Part shown: one piece after another, positions 8,615 through 16,825 of the stretch
Numbering within the stretch: position 1 is the first letter of the stretch
Layout of the letters: every line of letters starts with the position of its first letter
Assembly: GCF_009708215.1 (NCBI RefSeq)
Contig: NZ_CP046175.1
Span: 3,472,001 to 3,536,000, forward strand
DNA length: 64,000 nt
Direction of reading: 5' to 3'
Source of the DNA: Occultella kanbiaonis
GTDB lineage: Bacteria > Actinomycetota > Actinomycetes > Actinomycetales > Beutenbergiaceae
Made by a program: the position numbers and the translations under genes
Notes under the pieces: model-generated
Database searches by the model: none
What the model saw: only the letters and a program-made list of their open reading frames with translations
What the model was told of the DNA's origin: nothing

Positions 8615-9452
8615 CGGCTGGACTCCCCCGCCCGAGCTGAGCCGGCTCGTCGACCTCGATCACGACCGGGGCGCCCGCCGCGGCTACCCCGAGGCGGTCT
8701 ACTGCGAGGGCAAGAGCACCGCGCAGGTCGCGCTGATCGCGGCCGCGTACGCGGCCCGGCACCGGTCGGCGACGGCGTCGCTCGCCGCGGGCGGTGACGG
8801 CGGGCCGGTCTCCGCCCACCCGGGCGAGCAGACGTCCTCGGGCGAGGCTCCCAGCGACGAACCGCAGGCCGCCCGCGCCGCCGAGCAGACGCCGTCGGCC
8901 GTGCTGTTCACCCGGGCGAGCGCCGAGCACGCCGCAGCGATCCTCGCCGAGCTGCCGGACGCCGTCGACGACCGCGAAGCGCGGCTGGTCGCGTGGCCGC
9001 CGACGCCGCCCGAGCCCACCGGCGGCCTGGTCGTCGTGGCCGCGGCCGGCACCTCCGACCTGCCCGTGGCGCGTGAGGCCGAGCTCACGGCGCGCTACCT
9101 TGGCCGGCGCACCGAACTGGTGATGGACGTCGGCGTGGCCGGGCTGCACCGCGTCCTGGCCCGGCTCGACCTGCTCCGCTCCGCCGCGGCGATCGTGGTG
9201 GTGGCCGGCATGGACGGCGCGCTGCCGGCCGTCGTCGCGGGCCTGGTGAGCGCCCCGGTGGTGGCCGTGCCCACGTCCGTCGGCTACGGCGCGGCGTTCT
9301 CGGGCCTGGCCCCGCTGCTGTCGATGCTGAACGCGTGCGCCCCGGGCGTGGGCGTCGTGAACATCGACAACGGGTACGGCGGTGGTCACCTGGCCGCCCA
9401 GATCGCGGCCACTGCGACCCCGGACGTGAGTTCCGGCCCGAACGATCGGTAA
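8607..9452 (+). CDS. larB: LarB, pyridinium-3,5-biscarboxylate synthase family
   Basis: LarB carboxylates and hydrolyses nicotinic acid adenine dinucleotide, the first step of nickel-pincer cofactor synthesis. It shares a fold with PurE-type AIR carboxylases. The 281-aa protein shows the family start ([20 protein letters not shown]), then [18 protein letters not shown], the DVGVAGLHR stretch, [27 protein letters not shown], and a glycine-rich end [11 protein letters not shown] poorly conserved insertion of about 30 residues, rich in Ala, Gly and Glu (about residues 62-92), separates the N-terminal segment from the catalytic part. The GTG start overlaps the end of larE, as expected for coupled translation. 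A strong hairpin follows. Confidence 0.9.
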   Translation: MSDGWTPPPELSRLVDLDHDRGARRGYPEAVYCEGKSTAQVALIAAAYAARHRSATASLAAGGDGGPVSAHPGEQTSSGEAPSDEPQAARAAEQTPSAVLFTRASAEHAAAILAELPDAVDDREARLVAWPPTPPEPTGGLVVVAAAGTSDLPVAREAELTARYLGRRTELVMDVGVAGLHRVLARLDLLRSAAAIVVVAGMDGALPAVVAGLVSAPVVAVPTSVGYGAAFSGLAPLLSMLNACAPGVGVVNIDNGYGGGHLAAQIAATATPDVSSGPNDR

Positions 9453-9461
9453 CATGATCCG

Positions 9462-9486
9462 CAGCCCTCGCGATCCGCGGGGGCTG
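9462..9486 (+). terminator. hairpin terminator candidate after larB
   Basis: The stem pairs CAGCCC-T-CGCG (9462-9472) with CGCG-G-GGGCTG (9476-9486): eleven pairs including one T-G wobble, with a 3-nt loop, ten bases after the larB stop. There is no T-run, as is common for actinobacterial terminators. It separates the gnd-lar unit from the CNNM/CBS unit. Confidence 0.55.
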
Positions 9487-9508
9487 ACGCACACCCAGGA
9501 TGGAGAAC

Positions 9509-9679
9509 ATGGGCGCCACCGGCGACTATGACAGTACCGACGACACAGGGTCCGGCGCCGAGACGCCAGCCTCCGATACGGAGAGTCACAGACCCTGGCC
9601 CCAACCGGACGATGACGATCCGGAGGGCCATCAACCCGGGCCCCGCGGCCCGCACAACCGCGAGGCGGCCATCCGATGA
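9509..9679 (+). CDS. small acidic hypothetical protein coupled to a CNNM/CBS protein
   Basis: An unrecognised 56-codon reading frame starting ATG at 9509, preceded by GGATGGAG. The product begins MGATGDYDSTDD and is rich in Asp, Pro and Gly with no hydrophobic segment, so it should be soluble and largely disordered. Its stop overlaps the ATG of the next gene in an ATGA junction, the strongest argument that it is translated. It may act only as a leader that couples translation. No family was recognised. Confidence 0.45.
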   Translation: MGATGDYDSTDDTGSGAETPASDTESHRPWPQPDDDDPEGHQPGPRGPHNREAAIR

Positions 9680-11097
9680 CGGAGGTCGCACTGCTCCTGC
9701 TCGCCATGGTGCTGGTGGCGGCCTGCGGCGCGTTCGTCGCCGCGGAGTTCGCCCTCGTCACCGTGCCCCGGTCCACCGTCGAGCGCGAGGCCGCTGCCGG
9801 TGACCGCAAGTCCCAGGGGGTCCTGACCTCCCTGCGGACCCTGTCCACCCAACTGTCCGGCGCCCAGCTCGGGATCACCGTCACGAACCTGGGCATCGGC
9901 TTCCTTGCCGAGCCCGCCATCGCCCGCCTGGTCGGCCCCGGGCTCGAGAACGCCGGGCTGAGCGCGTCTGCGGCCTCGTCCGTGGCGCTCACGATCGCGC
10001 TCGTGCTGGCCACCGCGATCACGATGATCTTCGGGGAGCTCGTGCCGAAGAACCTTGCGATCGCGGCCCCGCTGGCCACCGCCCGCGCGGTCGCCGGGTT
10101 CCAGCGCGGCTTCACGAAGGCGACCGCCTGGCCGATCCGGTTCTTCAACGGCACCGCGAACGCGATCCTGCGCCGCCTCGGCATCGAGCCACAGGAGGAA
10201 CTGGCCTCGGCCCGGTCCGCCGAGGAGCTCTCCGCGCTGGTGCGCCACTCCGCGAACTCCGGCACCCTCGCCGAGGACACCGCCGAGCTCGTCGAGCGAT
10301 CCCTCGCCTTCGGCGACCGGCGGGCCCGGGATGCGATGACCCCCCGCTCCCAGATGGTCAGCCTGCGCCCGCAGGACACCCTCGACGACCTCATCACCAC
10401 CGCGAAGGAGTCCGGGCACTCCCGGTTCCCCGTGATCGAGGTGGTCCAGGAGAACGGGCACACCGAGATCGACGTGCTCGGCCTCGCGCATGTGCGCGGC
10501 GCCCTGGCGGTGCCGTTCGAGCAGCGCGCACAGACCGCGGTCGCCACCGTGGTCACCGATGCGACGCTGGTGCCGGACTCCCTGGAGCTGGACGAGCTGC
10601 TCGACGACCTGCGCGCCGGCGGCCTGCAGATGGCGCTGCTCATCGACGAGTTCGGCTCCCTGGCCGGGCTGGTCACCCTCGAGGACCTGGTCGAGGAGAT
10701 CGTCGGCGAGGTCCGCGACGAGCACGACACGGACGAGTTCGTCCCTGCCGCGGGTGCGGACGGGAGCTGGCACCTGCCGGGCCTGATGCGGGTCGACGAG
10801 GCGAGCGAACTGCTCGGCGTGGAACTGCCCGAGGATGAGGCCTACGACACCCTCGGTGGGCTCGTCGCCGACGAGCTCGGCCGACTGGCCGTCGTCGGCG
10901 ACAGCATCGAGCTGATCAGCGCGCAGGTACCCGGTGAGGATCGGCAACGGCTCCGGCTGGACGTGCTCGACCTCGACGGGCACCGCGTGGAGTCCGTGCG
11001 GATCGCCGTGCTCGGGCCGGTCGAGCCCGAGGACGGCGAGCACGCGCCGCCCACCCACCGGAGCGACCATGCGAGCGAGCGGGAGGACCACCGGTGA
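9676..11097 (+). CDS. CNNM/CorC-type membrane protein with CBS domains (first of pair)
   Basis: Hemolysin C/CNNM-family integral membrane protein, 473 aa. The N-terminal DUF21 transmembrane domain (about residues 1-200) begins TEVALLLLAMVLVAAC and contains AAEFALVTVPRSTVE, the GITVTNLGIGFLAEPAI segment and FGELVPKNLAI. A pair of CBS domains follows (RDAMTPRSQM to VTLEDLVEEIVGEV), then a CorC_HlyC domain (LPGLMRVDEASELLGVELPEDEAYDTLGGLV). Members transport or sense Mg2+ or other divalent cations. The start lies in an ATGA overlap with the small upstream ORF, and the stop overlaps the start of a second, shorter paralogue. This tandem organisation is common in actinobacteria and may produce a heterodimer. 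Confidence 0.9.
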   Translation: MTEVALLLLAMVLVAACGAFVAAEFALVTVPRSTVEREAAAGDRKSQGVLTSLRTLSTQLSGAQLGITVTNLGIGFLAEPAIARLVGPGLENAGLSASAASSVALTIALVLATAITMIFGELVPKNLAIAAPLATARAVAGFQRGFTKATAWPIRFFNGTANAILRRLGIEPQEELASARSAEELSALVRHSANSGTLAEDTAELVERSLAFGDRRARDAMTPRSQMVSLRPQDTLDDLITTAKESGHSRFPVIEVVQENGHTEIDVLGLAHVRGALAVPFEQRAQTAVATVVTDATLVPDSLELDELLDDLRAGGLQMALLIDEFGSLAGLVTLEDLVEEIVGEVRDEHDTDEFVPAAGADGSWHLPGLMRVDEASELLGVELPEDEAYDTLGGLVADELGRLAVVGDSIELISAQVPGEDRQRLRLDVLDLDGHRVESVRIAVLGPVEPEDGEHAPPTHRSDHASEREDHR

Positions 11098-12140
11098 GCG
11101 CCGCCGTCGGGATTCCGCTGACCCTCGCCCTGCTGGCCCTGAACGCGTTCTTCGTCGGCGCCGAGTTCGCGCTCATCTCGGCTCGGCGTACCAAGATCGA
11201 ACCGCTCGCCCTCGAGGGTTCCCGTCGCGCCCGGATCACCCTGGGAGCGATGGAGCGGGTGTCCATGATGATGGCCGGCGCGCAGCTGGGCATCACCATC
11301 GCCTCGCTCGCGCTCGGGTCGATCAGCGAGCCGGTCATCGCGCACCTGCTCGAGGTGCCGTTCGAAGCGATCGGGGTTCCGGACGCGCTGGTGCACCCGA
11401 TCTCGTTCGTGATCGCGCTCTCGCTCGTCACCTACCTGCACGTGGTGCTCGGAGAGATGGTGCCCAAGAACATCGCCCTGGCCGGCCCGGAGCGGATGGC
11501 GATGGCGCTCGCGCCGCCGCTGACCGTGATCGTGCGGGTGCTGTACCCGTTGCTGTGGGTCCTGAACGCCCTCGCGAACCTGATCCTGCGGATGATGCGG
11601 GTGCAGCCCCGCGACGAGGTGGCGAGCACGTTCACGCGGGACGAGGTCGCGTCGCTGGTCTCGGAGTCCCGTTCCGGCGGGCTGATCGAGCTGAACGACG
11701 AACGTCTGCTCATGGGCGCCCTGCAGTTCTCGGACCGGGACGTGCGGTCGGTGCTGCTGCCGATGGCGACGCTGCGGACGCTGCCCGAGGGGGTCAGCCC
11801 GGCGGGGGCCGAGTCGGTCTCCGCGGAGGGCTTCTCCCGGTTCCCGCTGCGCCGCCAGGACGGCACCCTGAGTGGCTACGTGCACATCAAGGATCTGCTC
11901 GAGACCGACCCGTTGCGCCGGGAGCGTCCCGTGCCGGCCGACGTGGTGCGGACCCTGCCGGACGTGCGCGCCACCGACTCGCTGCGGTCGGTGCTCGCCG
12001 CGATGCAGGGCAGCGGGGCGCACCTGGCCCAGGTCCTGGACACCGATGGCGCCCCGCTCGGCGTGGTCACGCTGGAGGACGTGCTCGAGGAGCTGGTCGG
12101 CGTGATCCGGGACGACTCGCGGCGGTTGCCGGCGCGCTGA
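11094..12140 (+). CDS. CNNM/CBS membrane protein (second of pair)
   Basis: A 348-aa paralogue of the preceding gene. It has a DUF21 membrane domain (PLTLALLALNAFFVGAEF, then SARRTKIEPLAL, AGAQLGITIASLALGSISEPV and VLGEMVPKNIALAGPERM) and a CBS pair (RSVLLPMATLRTLPEG to VVTLEDVLEELVGVI). It lacks the C-terminal CorC_HlyC domain of its neighbour, a usual difference between the two members of such pairs. The GTG start overlaps the previous stop in a GTGA junction, so stoichiometric co-translation is likely. A role in divalent cation homeostasis is known for the family. The MntR-type regulator gene lies convergently downstream, but control of this unit by MntR is only a possibility. Confidence 0.9.
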   Translation: MSAAVGIPLTLALLALNAFFVGAEFALISARRTKIEPLALEGSRRARITLGAMERVSMMMAGAQLGITIASLALGSISEPVIAHLLEVPFEAIGVPDALVHPISFVIALSLVTYLHVVLGEMVPKNIALAGPERMAMALAPPLTVIVRVLYPLLWVLNALANLILRMMRVQPRDEVASTFTRDEVASLVSESRSGGLIELNDERLLMGALQFSDRDVRSVLLPMATLRTLPEGVSPAGAESVSAEGFSRFPLRRQDGTLSGYVHIKDLLETDPLRRERPVPADVVRTLPDVRATDSLRSVLAAMQGSGAHLAQVLDTDGAPLGVVTLEDVLEELVGVIRDDSRRLPAR

Positions 12141-12150
12141 CGCACCCGCC

Positions 12151-12235
12151 GGCGGCCGGTCGCCCTAGGTCCGAACGGGCCCGACGGCGGCCGGTCGCCC
12201 TCAGTCCGAACGGGCCCGACGGCGGCCGGTCGCCC
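12151..12235. repeat. 35-bp direct repeat, 2.4 copies, in a convergent intergenic region
   Basis: Units start at 12151, 12186 and 12221 (the last is 15 bp only). The unit begins GGCGGCCGGTCGCCC and ends GAACGGGCCCGAC; copies 1 and 2 differ at two bases. It lies between the converging CNNM and MntR genes and could mark their termination zone. Confidence 0.75.
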
Positions 12236-12276
12236 GCGTCGCGCGGGCGGCAGTCGGGTCGGGGTCGCCTCGGGCG

Positions 12277-13071
12277 TCAGGCCCGGGTCACCCAGATGGC
12301 GGCGGTCGCCTCGGTGCTCAGGTCGACCGCGCCGGCTTCGATCTCGGTGTCGAGGTCCAGGTCGGCCTCGGAGATCTCCCGGAGCAGCTCCGGTTCGGCA
12401 TCGCTGATCCTGGCGATCCGCACCGGCTGCCCGGGCGTGACGTCATCCAGGCGGTGCGCCCGCGGCAGCGCCACAGTGCCGTCCGGTTGCGGGATCGGGT
12501 CCCCGTGCGGATCCCGGGCCGGGTGGCCGAGCACGTCGTCCATCCGGCCGAGGAGCCGGTCCGAGACGGAGTGCTCGAGCTGCTCGGCGTCGTCGTGGAC
12601 CTCGTCCCACCCGTACCCGAGCTGCAGGGCGAGGTAGGTCTCCATCAGGCGGTGCCGGCGCACCATCGCCAGGGCCACCCGGCGTCCCTGCACGGTCAGC
12701 CTGACGCGGCGGTACGGCTTGTAGTGGACGAGCCCGGCGCCGGCCAGCCGCTGCACGTTCTCCGAGACCGTCGGCGCGCCCACACCGAGGCGGGCGGCGA
12801 GCTCGGAGGTGCTGGCGCCGTCGGGACCCCACTCGCCGATGTTGTAGATCGCCTTGAGGTAGTCCTGCGTGACATTGGAGGTGGGCAGCTCGACGTCGTC
12901 GACACGCAGCGACCCGCCGTCGGCGCCCGCCTCGGCGGCGACGTCGCCCCCAGACGGGGCGAGCGCTCCGGCCACACCCGCGTCCGGGTGTTCACAACGC
13001 ACCCCCGGTGCCAGGGTGAGGCCTGCGCAGAACTGTTGCTGCGCCGTCGCCGGCTCGTTCGTGGTGACCAC
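12277..13071 (-). CDS. mntR: metal-dependent DtxR-family regulator, MntR type
   Basis: A 264-aa DtxR/MntR-family repressor. The winged helix (TQDYLKAIYNIGEW, then SELAARLGVGAPTVSENVQRLAGAGLV) is followed by the dimerisation/metal domain (RRHRLMETYLALQLGYGWDEVHDDAEQLEHSVS) and a C-terminal SH3-like domain. Ligand positions read Asp in TQDY, Glu in AEQLEH and the H-x3-E of RHRLMETY. DtxR/IdeR iron sensors have Met and Cys at the first two positions, so this is the manganese-type set. The GTG start lies one base after the stop of the VKOR gene; the ~70 residues before the winged helix are long and low-complexity, so a later start is possible. Expected targets are Mn2+ transport genes, none of which is certain in this window. 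Confidence 0.85.
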   Translation of the reverse strand: MVTTNEPATAQQQFCAGLTLAPGVRCEHPDAGVAGALAPSGGDVAAEAGADGGSLRVDDVELPTSNVTQDYLKAIYNIGEWGPDGASTSELAARLGVGAPTVSENVQRLAGAGLVHYKPYRRVRLTVQGRRVALAMVRRHRLMETYLALQLGYGWDEVHDDAEQLEHSVSDRLLGRMDDVLGHPARDPHGDPIPQPDGTVALPRAHRLDDVTPGQPVRIARISDAEPELLREISEADLDLDTEIEAGAVDLSTEATAAIWVTRA

Positions 13072-13072
13072 C

Positions 13073-13891
13073 TCAGAACACCAGCAGCCACTTCTCGCCG
13101 AACGCGAGCACCGCTGCCGCGACGACGAGCAGGTACCAGAGCGCCGTGATGATCCAGCGGTTCCCGACCAGGAACGAGCGCAGGCCCGGCCCACCGGGCA
13201 GCGCGCCGTTCTGCACCGAGCGCGCCGTGGTGTGCACGAAGAGCGGGATGATCACCGCCCAGATGACCAGGCAGTACGGGCACAGCGCGCCGATCTGGGT
13301 GAGGGCCTGCACCTGCAGCCAGGTCACGAACGCGATCGCGAATACCGTGCCGGCGAAGAACCCACGCCAGTACCAGCGCGGCAGGCGCAACCCGGCCAGC
13401 AGCAGGACCCCGGTGGTGATGACGACCGGGAACGCGATCAGCCCGATCAGCACGTTCGGGAAGCCGAACGCGCTGGACTGCTCGCTGGCCAGGAACACGC
13501 CGCACCCGATCAGCGGGTTGATGTCGCAGGCGGGCGTGAAGTTGGGGTCCTTGATGACCTCGAAGTAGTCGAGGGTCAGTCGCACGGATGCCCACAGGCC
13601 GGCCAGGCCCGCGATGATCGTGAGGATCGCGTACTCGCGACGGGAGCCGCCGAGGCGCTCGTGCTCGTTCGGCACACTGCGCGCACCCGCGGGCGGGACC
13701 GGCTCCAACTCGTCGTCGAGATCGTCGTCGGCGAAGTCGTCGGCATCGGTGCGGTCCTCGGCGGCGCGTGCGTCGAGGTCGTCCGCGCCGGCCGGCAGGT
13801 CAGCGCTCGCGCTGGTCGGTTGATCGAGGCTCAAGGTCTTCGGCTCCGTCACGTCGGGAATCCTGACACCAGTATGGGACATGCCGGCCAC
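13073..13891 (-). CDS. vitamin K epoxide reductase (VKOR) family membrane protein
   Basis: Bacterial VKOR homologue, 272 aa, a quinone-linked membrane oxidase that keeps extracytoplasmic thiol oxidases (DsbA-like) oxidised for disulfide formation. A charged cytoplasmic N-tail of about 85 residues precedes four to five membrane helices. The four redox cysteines are present: the loop pair Cys122 and Cys130 (CDINPLIGC) and the active-site CPYC (Cys204, Cys207). The start is GTG at 13891 or ATG at 13882; neither has a good ribosome site. It sits between the metallophosphoesterase gene (stop abutting at 13892) and mntR (one base apart), so the three are probably co-transcribed. No partner thiol oxidase is adjacent. 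Confidence 0.92.
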   Translation of the reverse strand: MAGMSHTGVRIPDVTEPKTLSLDQPTSASADLPAGADDLDARAAEDRTDADDFADDDLDDELEPVPPAGARSVPNEHERLGGSRREYAILTIIAGLAGLWASVRLTLDYFEVIKDPNFTPACDINPLIGCGVFLASEQSSAFGFPNVLIGLIAFPVVITTGVLLLAGLRLPRWYWRGFFAGTVFAIAFVTWLQVQALTQIGALCPYCLVIWAVIIPLFVHTTARSVQNGALPGGPGLRSFLVGNRWIITALWYLLVVAAAVLAFGEKWLLVF

Positions 13892-16441
13892 TCACTCATC
13901 GGCCGGGTTGCCCTCCGCGTCCCCCGTGACGAACGTCTCGGGCACCTCCGGGAATGCGAACCAGTCGGAGATGTCAACGCTCGCGTCCGGGTCGATCGTG
14001 ATCAGCCGGTAGTCCACCGGCAGGCTGGCCTCCGGGTCCCAGCGGATCACGGTCATCACCGACGGGTTCTGCAGCGGTCCGATCGTCGGCGTGCCGCTGC
14101 CCGCGCCGGCGGTACTCGCCGACGTGTACTGCAGCCCGAGACCGAGCTGGCGCGGACCCACCTGACGGTGCAGGTGCCCCGAGATGCTCAGCGTCGCACA
14201 ACCGGCCTCCACGGACTGCCGGCCGGCGAACGGGCTGTGGATGAGCACGATGTCCACAGGCTCGTCGTCCTCCTGGAGCTGACATGCGAGCTGGCTGATC
14301 CGGTTGCCCATCTGGTTGATCGTCTCGTCCCGCTCCGGACGGGTCGGTGCCCCGAGCGAGGTGAGGGTGGGGTCGGTGTCGCCGAGGATCCGGATGCCCT
14401 GCACGTCGACCGGCTCGCCGTGCAGCACGGTCCAGCCGGCGTTCGCCTCCTGGTCGGCCGTGGTGACCGAGTCGTGGTTGCCGTCCGAGACGACGACCGG
14501 GACGCCGTCGGGGATGCCCCGGGCGAACGCGTTCACGCAGTAGGACTCGACCGACGTGCCACCCATCACCGTGTCGCCCGCGTTCAGCACGAGCGAGGAC
14601 TCCGAGGCGGAGACCGCGGCCCCGACCACCGGGGCCATCCCGACGTTGCAGTGCAGGTCGCTGACGAGCAGCATCGTGACGAGCTCGGGGTCGCTCTCGG
14701 TGGTGTCGGCTGCGTCGGTGCCGGAGTCGCCGACGGCGGAGTCGTCGGTGCCGGAGTCGTCGGTGCCGGAGTCGTCGGTGCCGGAGTCGTCGGTGCCGGA
14801 GTCGTCGGTGCCGGAGTCGTCGGTGCCGGAGTCGTCGGTGCCGGAGTCGTCGGTGCCGGAGTCGTCGGTGCCGGAGTCGTCGGTGCCGGAGTCGTCGGTG
14901 CCGGAGTCGTCGGTGCCGGAGTCGTCGGTGCCGGAGTCGTCGGTGCCGGAGTCGTCGGTGCCGGAGTCGTCGGTGCCGGAGTCGTCGGTGCCGGCCGCGG
15001 CCGCACCCGCGTCGCTTGCCGGATTGGTCGGCTCGGTCCCGGACTCCCCCGACGGACTCTCCTGCGGTGTCTCACCCTCGGCGGGGGCGACCGGGTCCGC
15101 CTCGGCGGCATATGCGGCCTCGAGGTTCGTCTGCACCTCGGCGTAGAACTCGGTGTTGTCATCGATCGCGTCCACGACGTACCCGCCGTAGTGGTCCACG
15201 AGGGTCGCCAGCCGGCCGGTGATCCGCGCCTCGGCCAACGGTGTGTCGGCGAGGATGCGAGAGGTCCGCCCCACCCCGCCCGAGGTCTGGGTCGCCTCCA
15301 CGAGTGGCAGCCCCACGAGTACCACCGCCAGCGCGACGCTCAGGGCCGGCACGCCCTGCCGCGCCCACGCACTCTTGACCGCTTCGCGGAGCACACCGTG
15401 CGCCGCCAGCCGGCCGAGGGCGACGCCGACCAGCAGCACCGTCCAGTACAGGATCCACCGAGAGACGACGTCCAGCACGAGACCGTATGCGGCATCGGAG
15501 ATCGCGGCCTCCGGGTTGGCCAGGAACTGGCTGTAGCTGGTGAGGTCGGACGTGAGGCCCACCACCGGGTCGGTCTGAGGCGTGCTCAGCTCGATCGGGA
15601 TCTCCTTGACCAGCACGTCCACGCCGAGGTTCAGCGGCAGCGGCGAGTCGACGATCAGGGCGCCCAGCGGGCCCATGTCCACCGTGACCTCCCCGTTGAG
15701 GCGCACGCTGTAGTCGGCCCGGTGTGGACCGAGGGAGCCTTCGAAGTCGGCTGTCATGACCCCGGCGAGGAGGGACAACAGACCTGTGAGCACGAACGCG
15801 ACCACAGCCCGGATGGTGCGGCGAGTGCGTGGGCGCTGGCGGTGCCACCACTCGAAGCGGTGCCGAGCAGGCGGTGCTGACGCGTCCGAGTCGCTCTCCC
15901 CGTCGGCCTTCATCGGTGCGCCCGCGCCGGCCGCTTCACCAGTCGCGATGGCCGCGTCGTCAGTCGCGTCGGTCCCGGCGATGTCGCCATCAGCCGCCGC
16001 GCTGGCCTGGTCGTCGTTCCCGTCAGTCCCGGGTACGTCACCATCGGCCGCGCTGGCGTCATCGTCGATCCCGTCAGTCCCGGGTACGTCACCATCAGCC
16101 GCGCTGGCCTCATCGTCGATCCCGTCAGTCCCGGAGACCTCACCATCGGCCGCGCTGGCCTCATCATCGGACGGTCCTGCGGCGACGTGCCCCTCTACCT
16201 CCGGGTCGGCGTCACGGTCCGCTTGACCCGCCGAGGACCGGTCCGAGGCCTCCGCCACGCTGCCGTCATCTTCCGGCGGCTCGACAGTGACCCCATCAGC
16301 ACCGTTCGCCGTGCCGGCGTCATCCGGTCCGGTCGAGTCCACGTCGGGTCCGCCGATACCGTCAGGCTCGGCAGCCGCGTTGGGCTCGTTGACGTCGCTC
16401 GGGTTCCGTTCGTCGTCAGGCTCAATGGGCTTGTCGCTCAT
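13892..16441 (-). CDS. membrane-anchored metallophosphoesterase with long acidic and TDDSG repeats
   Basis: An 849-aa protein with a C-terminal calcineurin-like phosphoesterase domain (about residues 587-840). Metal-binding motifs are SDLH (Asp595, His597), NAGD (Asp623), GNHD (654-657), VLIHSPF and SGHLHRQ. The first ~200 residues are acidic and contain several degenerate ~16-residue repeats of the type DEASAADGDVPGTDGI. One membrane helix follows near 212-230 and two more near 330-380. A perfect pentapeptide array GTDDS x17 (residues 484-568) links membrane and catalytic parts like a stalk. The topology would place the enzyme on one face of the membrane, probably outside. ATG at 16441 has no clear ribosome site. 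Substrate unknown. Confidence 0.85.
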   Translation of the reverse strand: MSDKPIEPDDERNPSDVNEPNAAAEPDGIGGPDVDSTGPDDAGTANGADGVTVEPPEDDGSVAEASDRSSAGQADRDADPEVEGHVAAGPSDDEASAADGEVSGTDGIDDEASAADGDVPGTDGIDDDASAADGDVPGTDGNDDQASAAADGDIAGTDATDDAAIATGEAAGAGAPMKADGESDSDASAPPARHRFEWWHRQRPRTRRTIRAVVAFVLTGLLSLLAGVMTADFEGSLGPHRADYSVRLNGEVTVDMGPLGALIVDSPLPLNLGVDVLVKEIPIELSTPQTDPVVGLTSDLTSYSQFLANPEAAISDAAYGLVLDVVSRWILYWTVLLVGVALGRLAAHGVLREAVKSAWARQGVPALSVALAVVLVGLPLVEATQTSGGVGRTSRILADTPLAEARITGRLATLVDHYGGYVVDAIDDNTEFYAEVQTNLEAAYAAEADPVAPAEGETPQESPSGESGTEPTNPASDAGAAAAGTDDSGTDDSGTDDSGTDDSGTDDSGTDDSGTDDSGTDDSGTDDSGTDDSGTDDSGTDDSGTDDSGTDDSGTDDSGTDDSGTDDSAVGDSGTDAADTTESDPELVTMLLVSDLHCNVGMAPVVGAAVSASESSLVLNAGDTVMGGTSVESYCVNAFARGIPDGVPVVVSDGNHDSVTTADQEANAGWTVLHGEPVDVQGIRILGDTDPTLTSLGAPTRPERDETINQMGNRISQLACQLQEDDEPVDIVLIHSPFAGRQSVEAGCATLSISGHLHRQVGPRQLGLGLQYTSASTAGAGSGTPTIGPLQNPSVMTVIRWDPEASLPVDYRLITIDPDASVDISDWFAFPEVPETFVTGDAEGNPADE
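14741..14995. repeat. 17 tandem copies of a 15-bp unit inside the metallophosphoesterase gene
   Basis: The plus-strand unit GTCGTCGGTGCCGGA is repeated in phase from 14741; sixteen copies are perfect and the seventeenth differs at its last base. On the coding strand it encodes the GTDDS stalk. The near-identity of copies at DNA level, not only protein level, implies recent expansion by slippage or recombination and probable length variation between strains. Confidence 0.95.
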
Positions 16442-16825
16442 ACGTCGATTTTCACATTGACCCGGGACTCCCCGCGCACTCGGCCCGCCAGTCGGTCCGA
16501 CAGCGAGCCATCGAACCTGTTCGACCCCCTGGCGGTTAGGTCGTCGATGCCCGTCGTCATGGCCGCCGTCGAGACGCAGTGGATGCGCACACCAGCGACA
16601 TTCAGACCCCGTCGGTCCGGATCCTGTGGATGGGGGGTCATTTGGGTGTTTCGGAGCCCGTTCTGGGGTCGGTTGGATGGGCTGATGTCCGTGTATCCAC
16701 AACGGAAATCGGGGTCCTTGCGCTGTCGGTGGGACGTCCTAGAGTGGAGGTCAAGCAGTCAAACAGACGTACGAATGCCAGTCAGTGTTTCGGACCATTC
16801 GACGTCGATGGGGAGGTGAGCACAC
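16442..16825. other. divergent intergenic region (384 bp)
   Basis: Lies between the divergent metallophosphoesterase and DUF222/HNH genes. Apart from the DNA-damage-type promoter at 16724-16745 and GGGAGGTGAG ahead of the HNH start, no gene, RNA or repeat was recognised. Reading frames crossing it lack conserved features. Confidence 0.6.
16724..16745 (+). promoter_or_regulatory. RecA-independent (PafBC-type) DNA-damage promoter motif
   Basis: TGTCGGTG (16724-16731), an 8-bp spacer, then TAGAGT (16740-16745) match the mycobacterial RecA-NDp consensus tTGTCRgtg-N8-TAnnnT except for the first, weakly conserved T. It lies 80 bp upstream of the DUF222/HNH start with the correct orientation. Activity on DNA damage is inferred from the motif. 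Confidence 0.65.

Noticed and set aside
14741-14995. Possible CRISPR array
   Set aside because: Units are contiguous 15-mers without spacers and are in frame within a protein-coding gene.
14556-15162. Opposite-strand and alternate-frame products with SSVPE and TTPAP repeats
   Set aside because: They are other-frame readings of the 15-bp array in the metallophosphoesterase gene, without ribosome sites or domains.
16442-16702. Upstream extension of the metallophosphoesterase to 16702
   Set aside because: The extra 87 residues are Pro/Arg/His-rich shadow sequence and the acidic N-tail begins naturally at the MSDKPIEP start.
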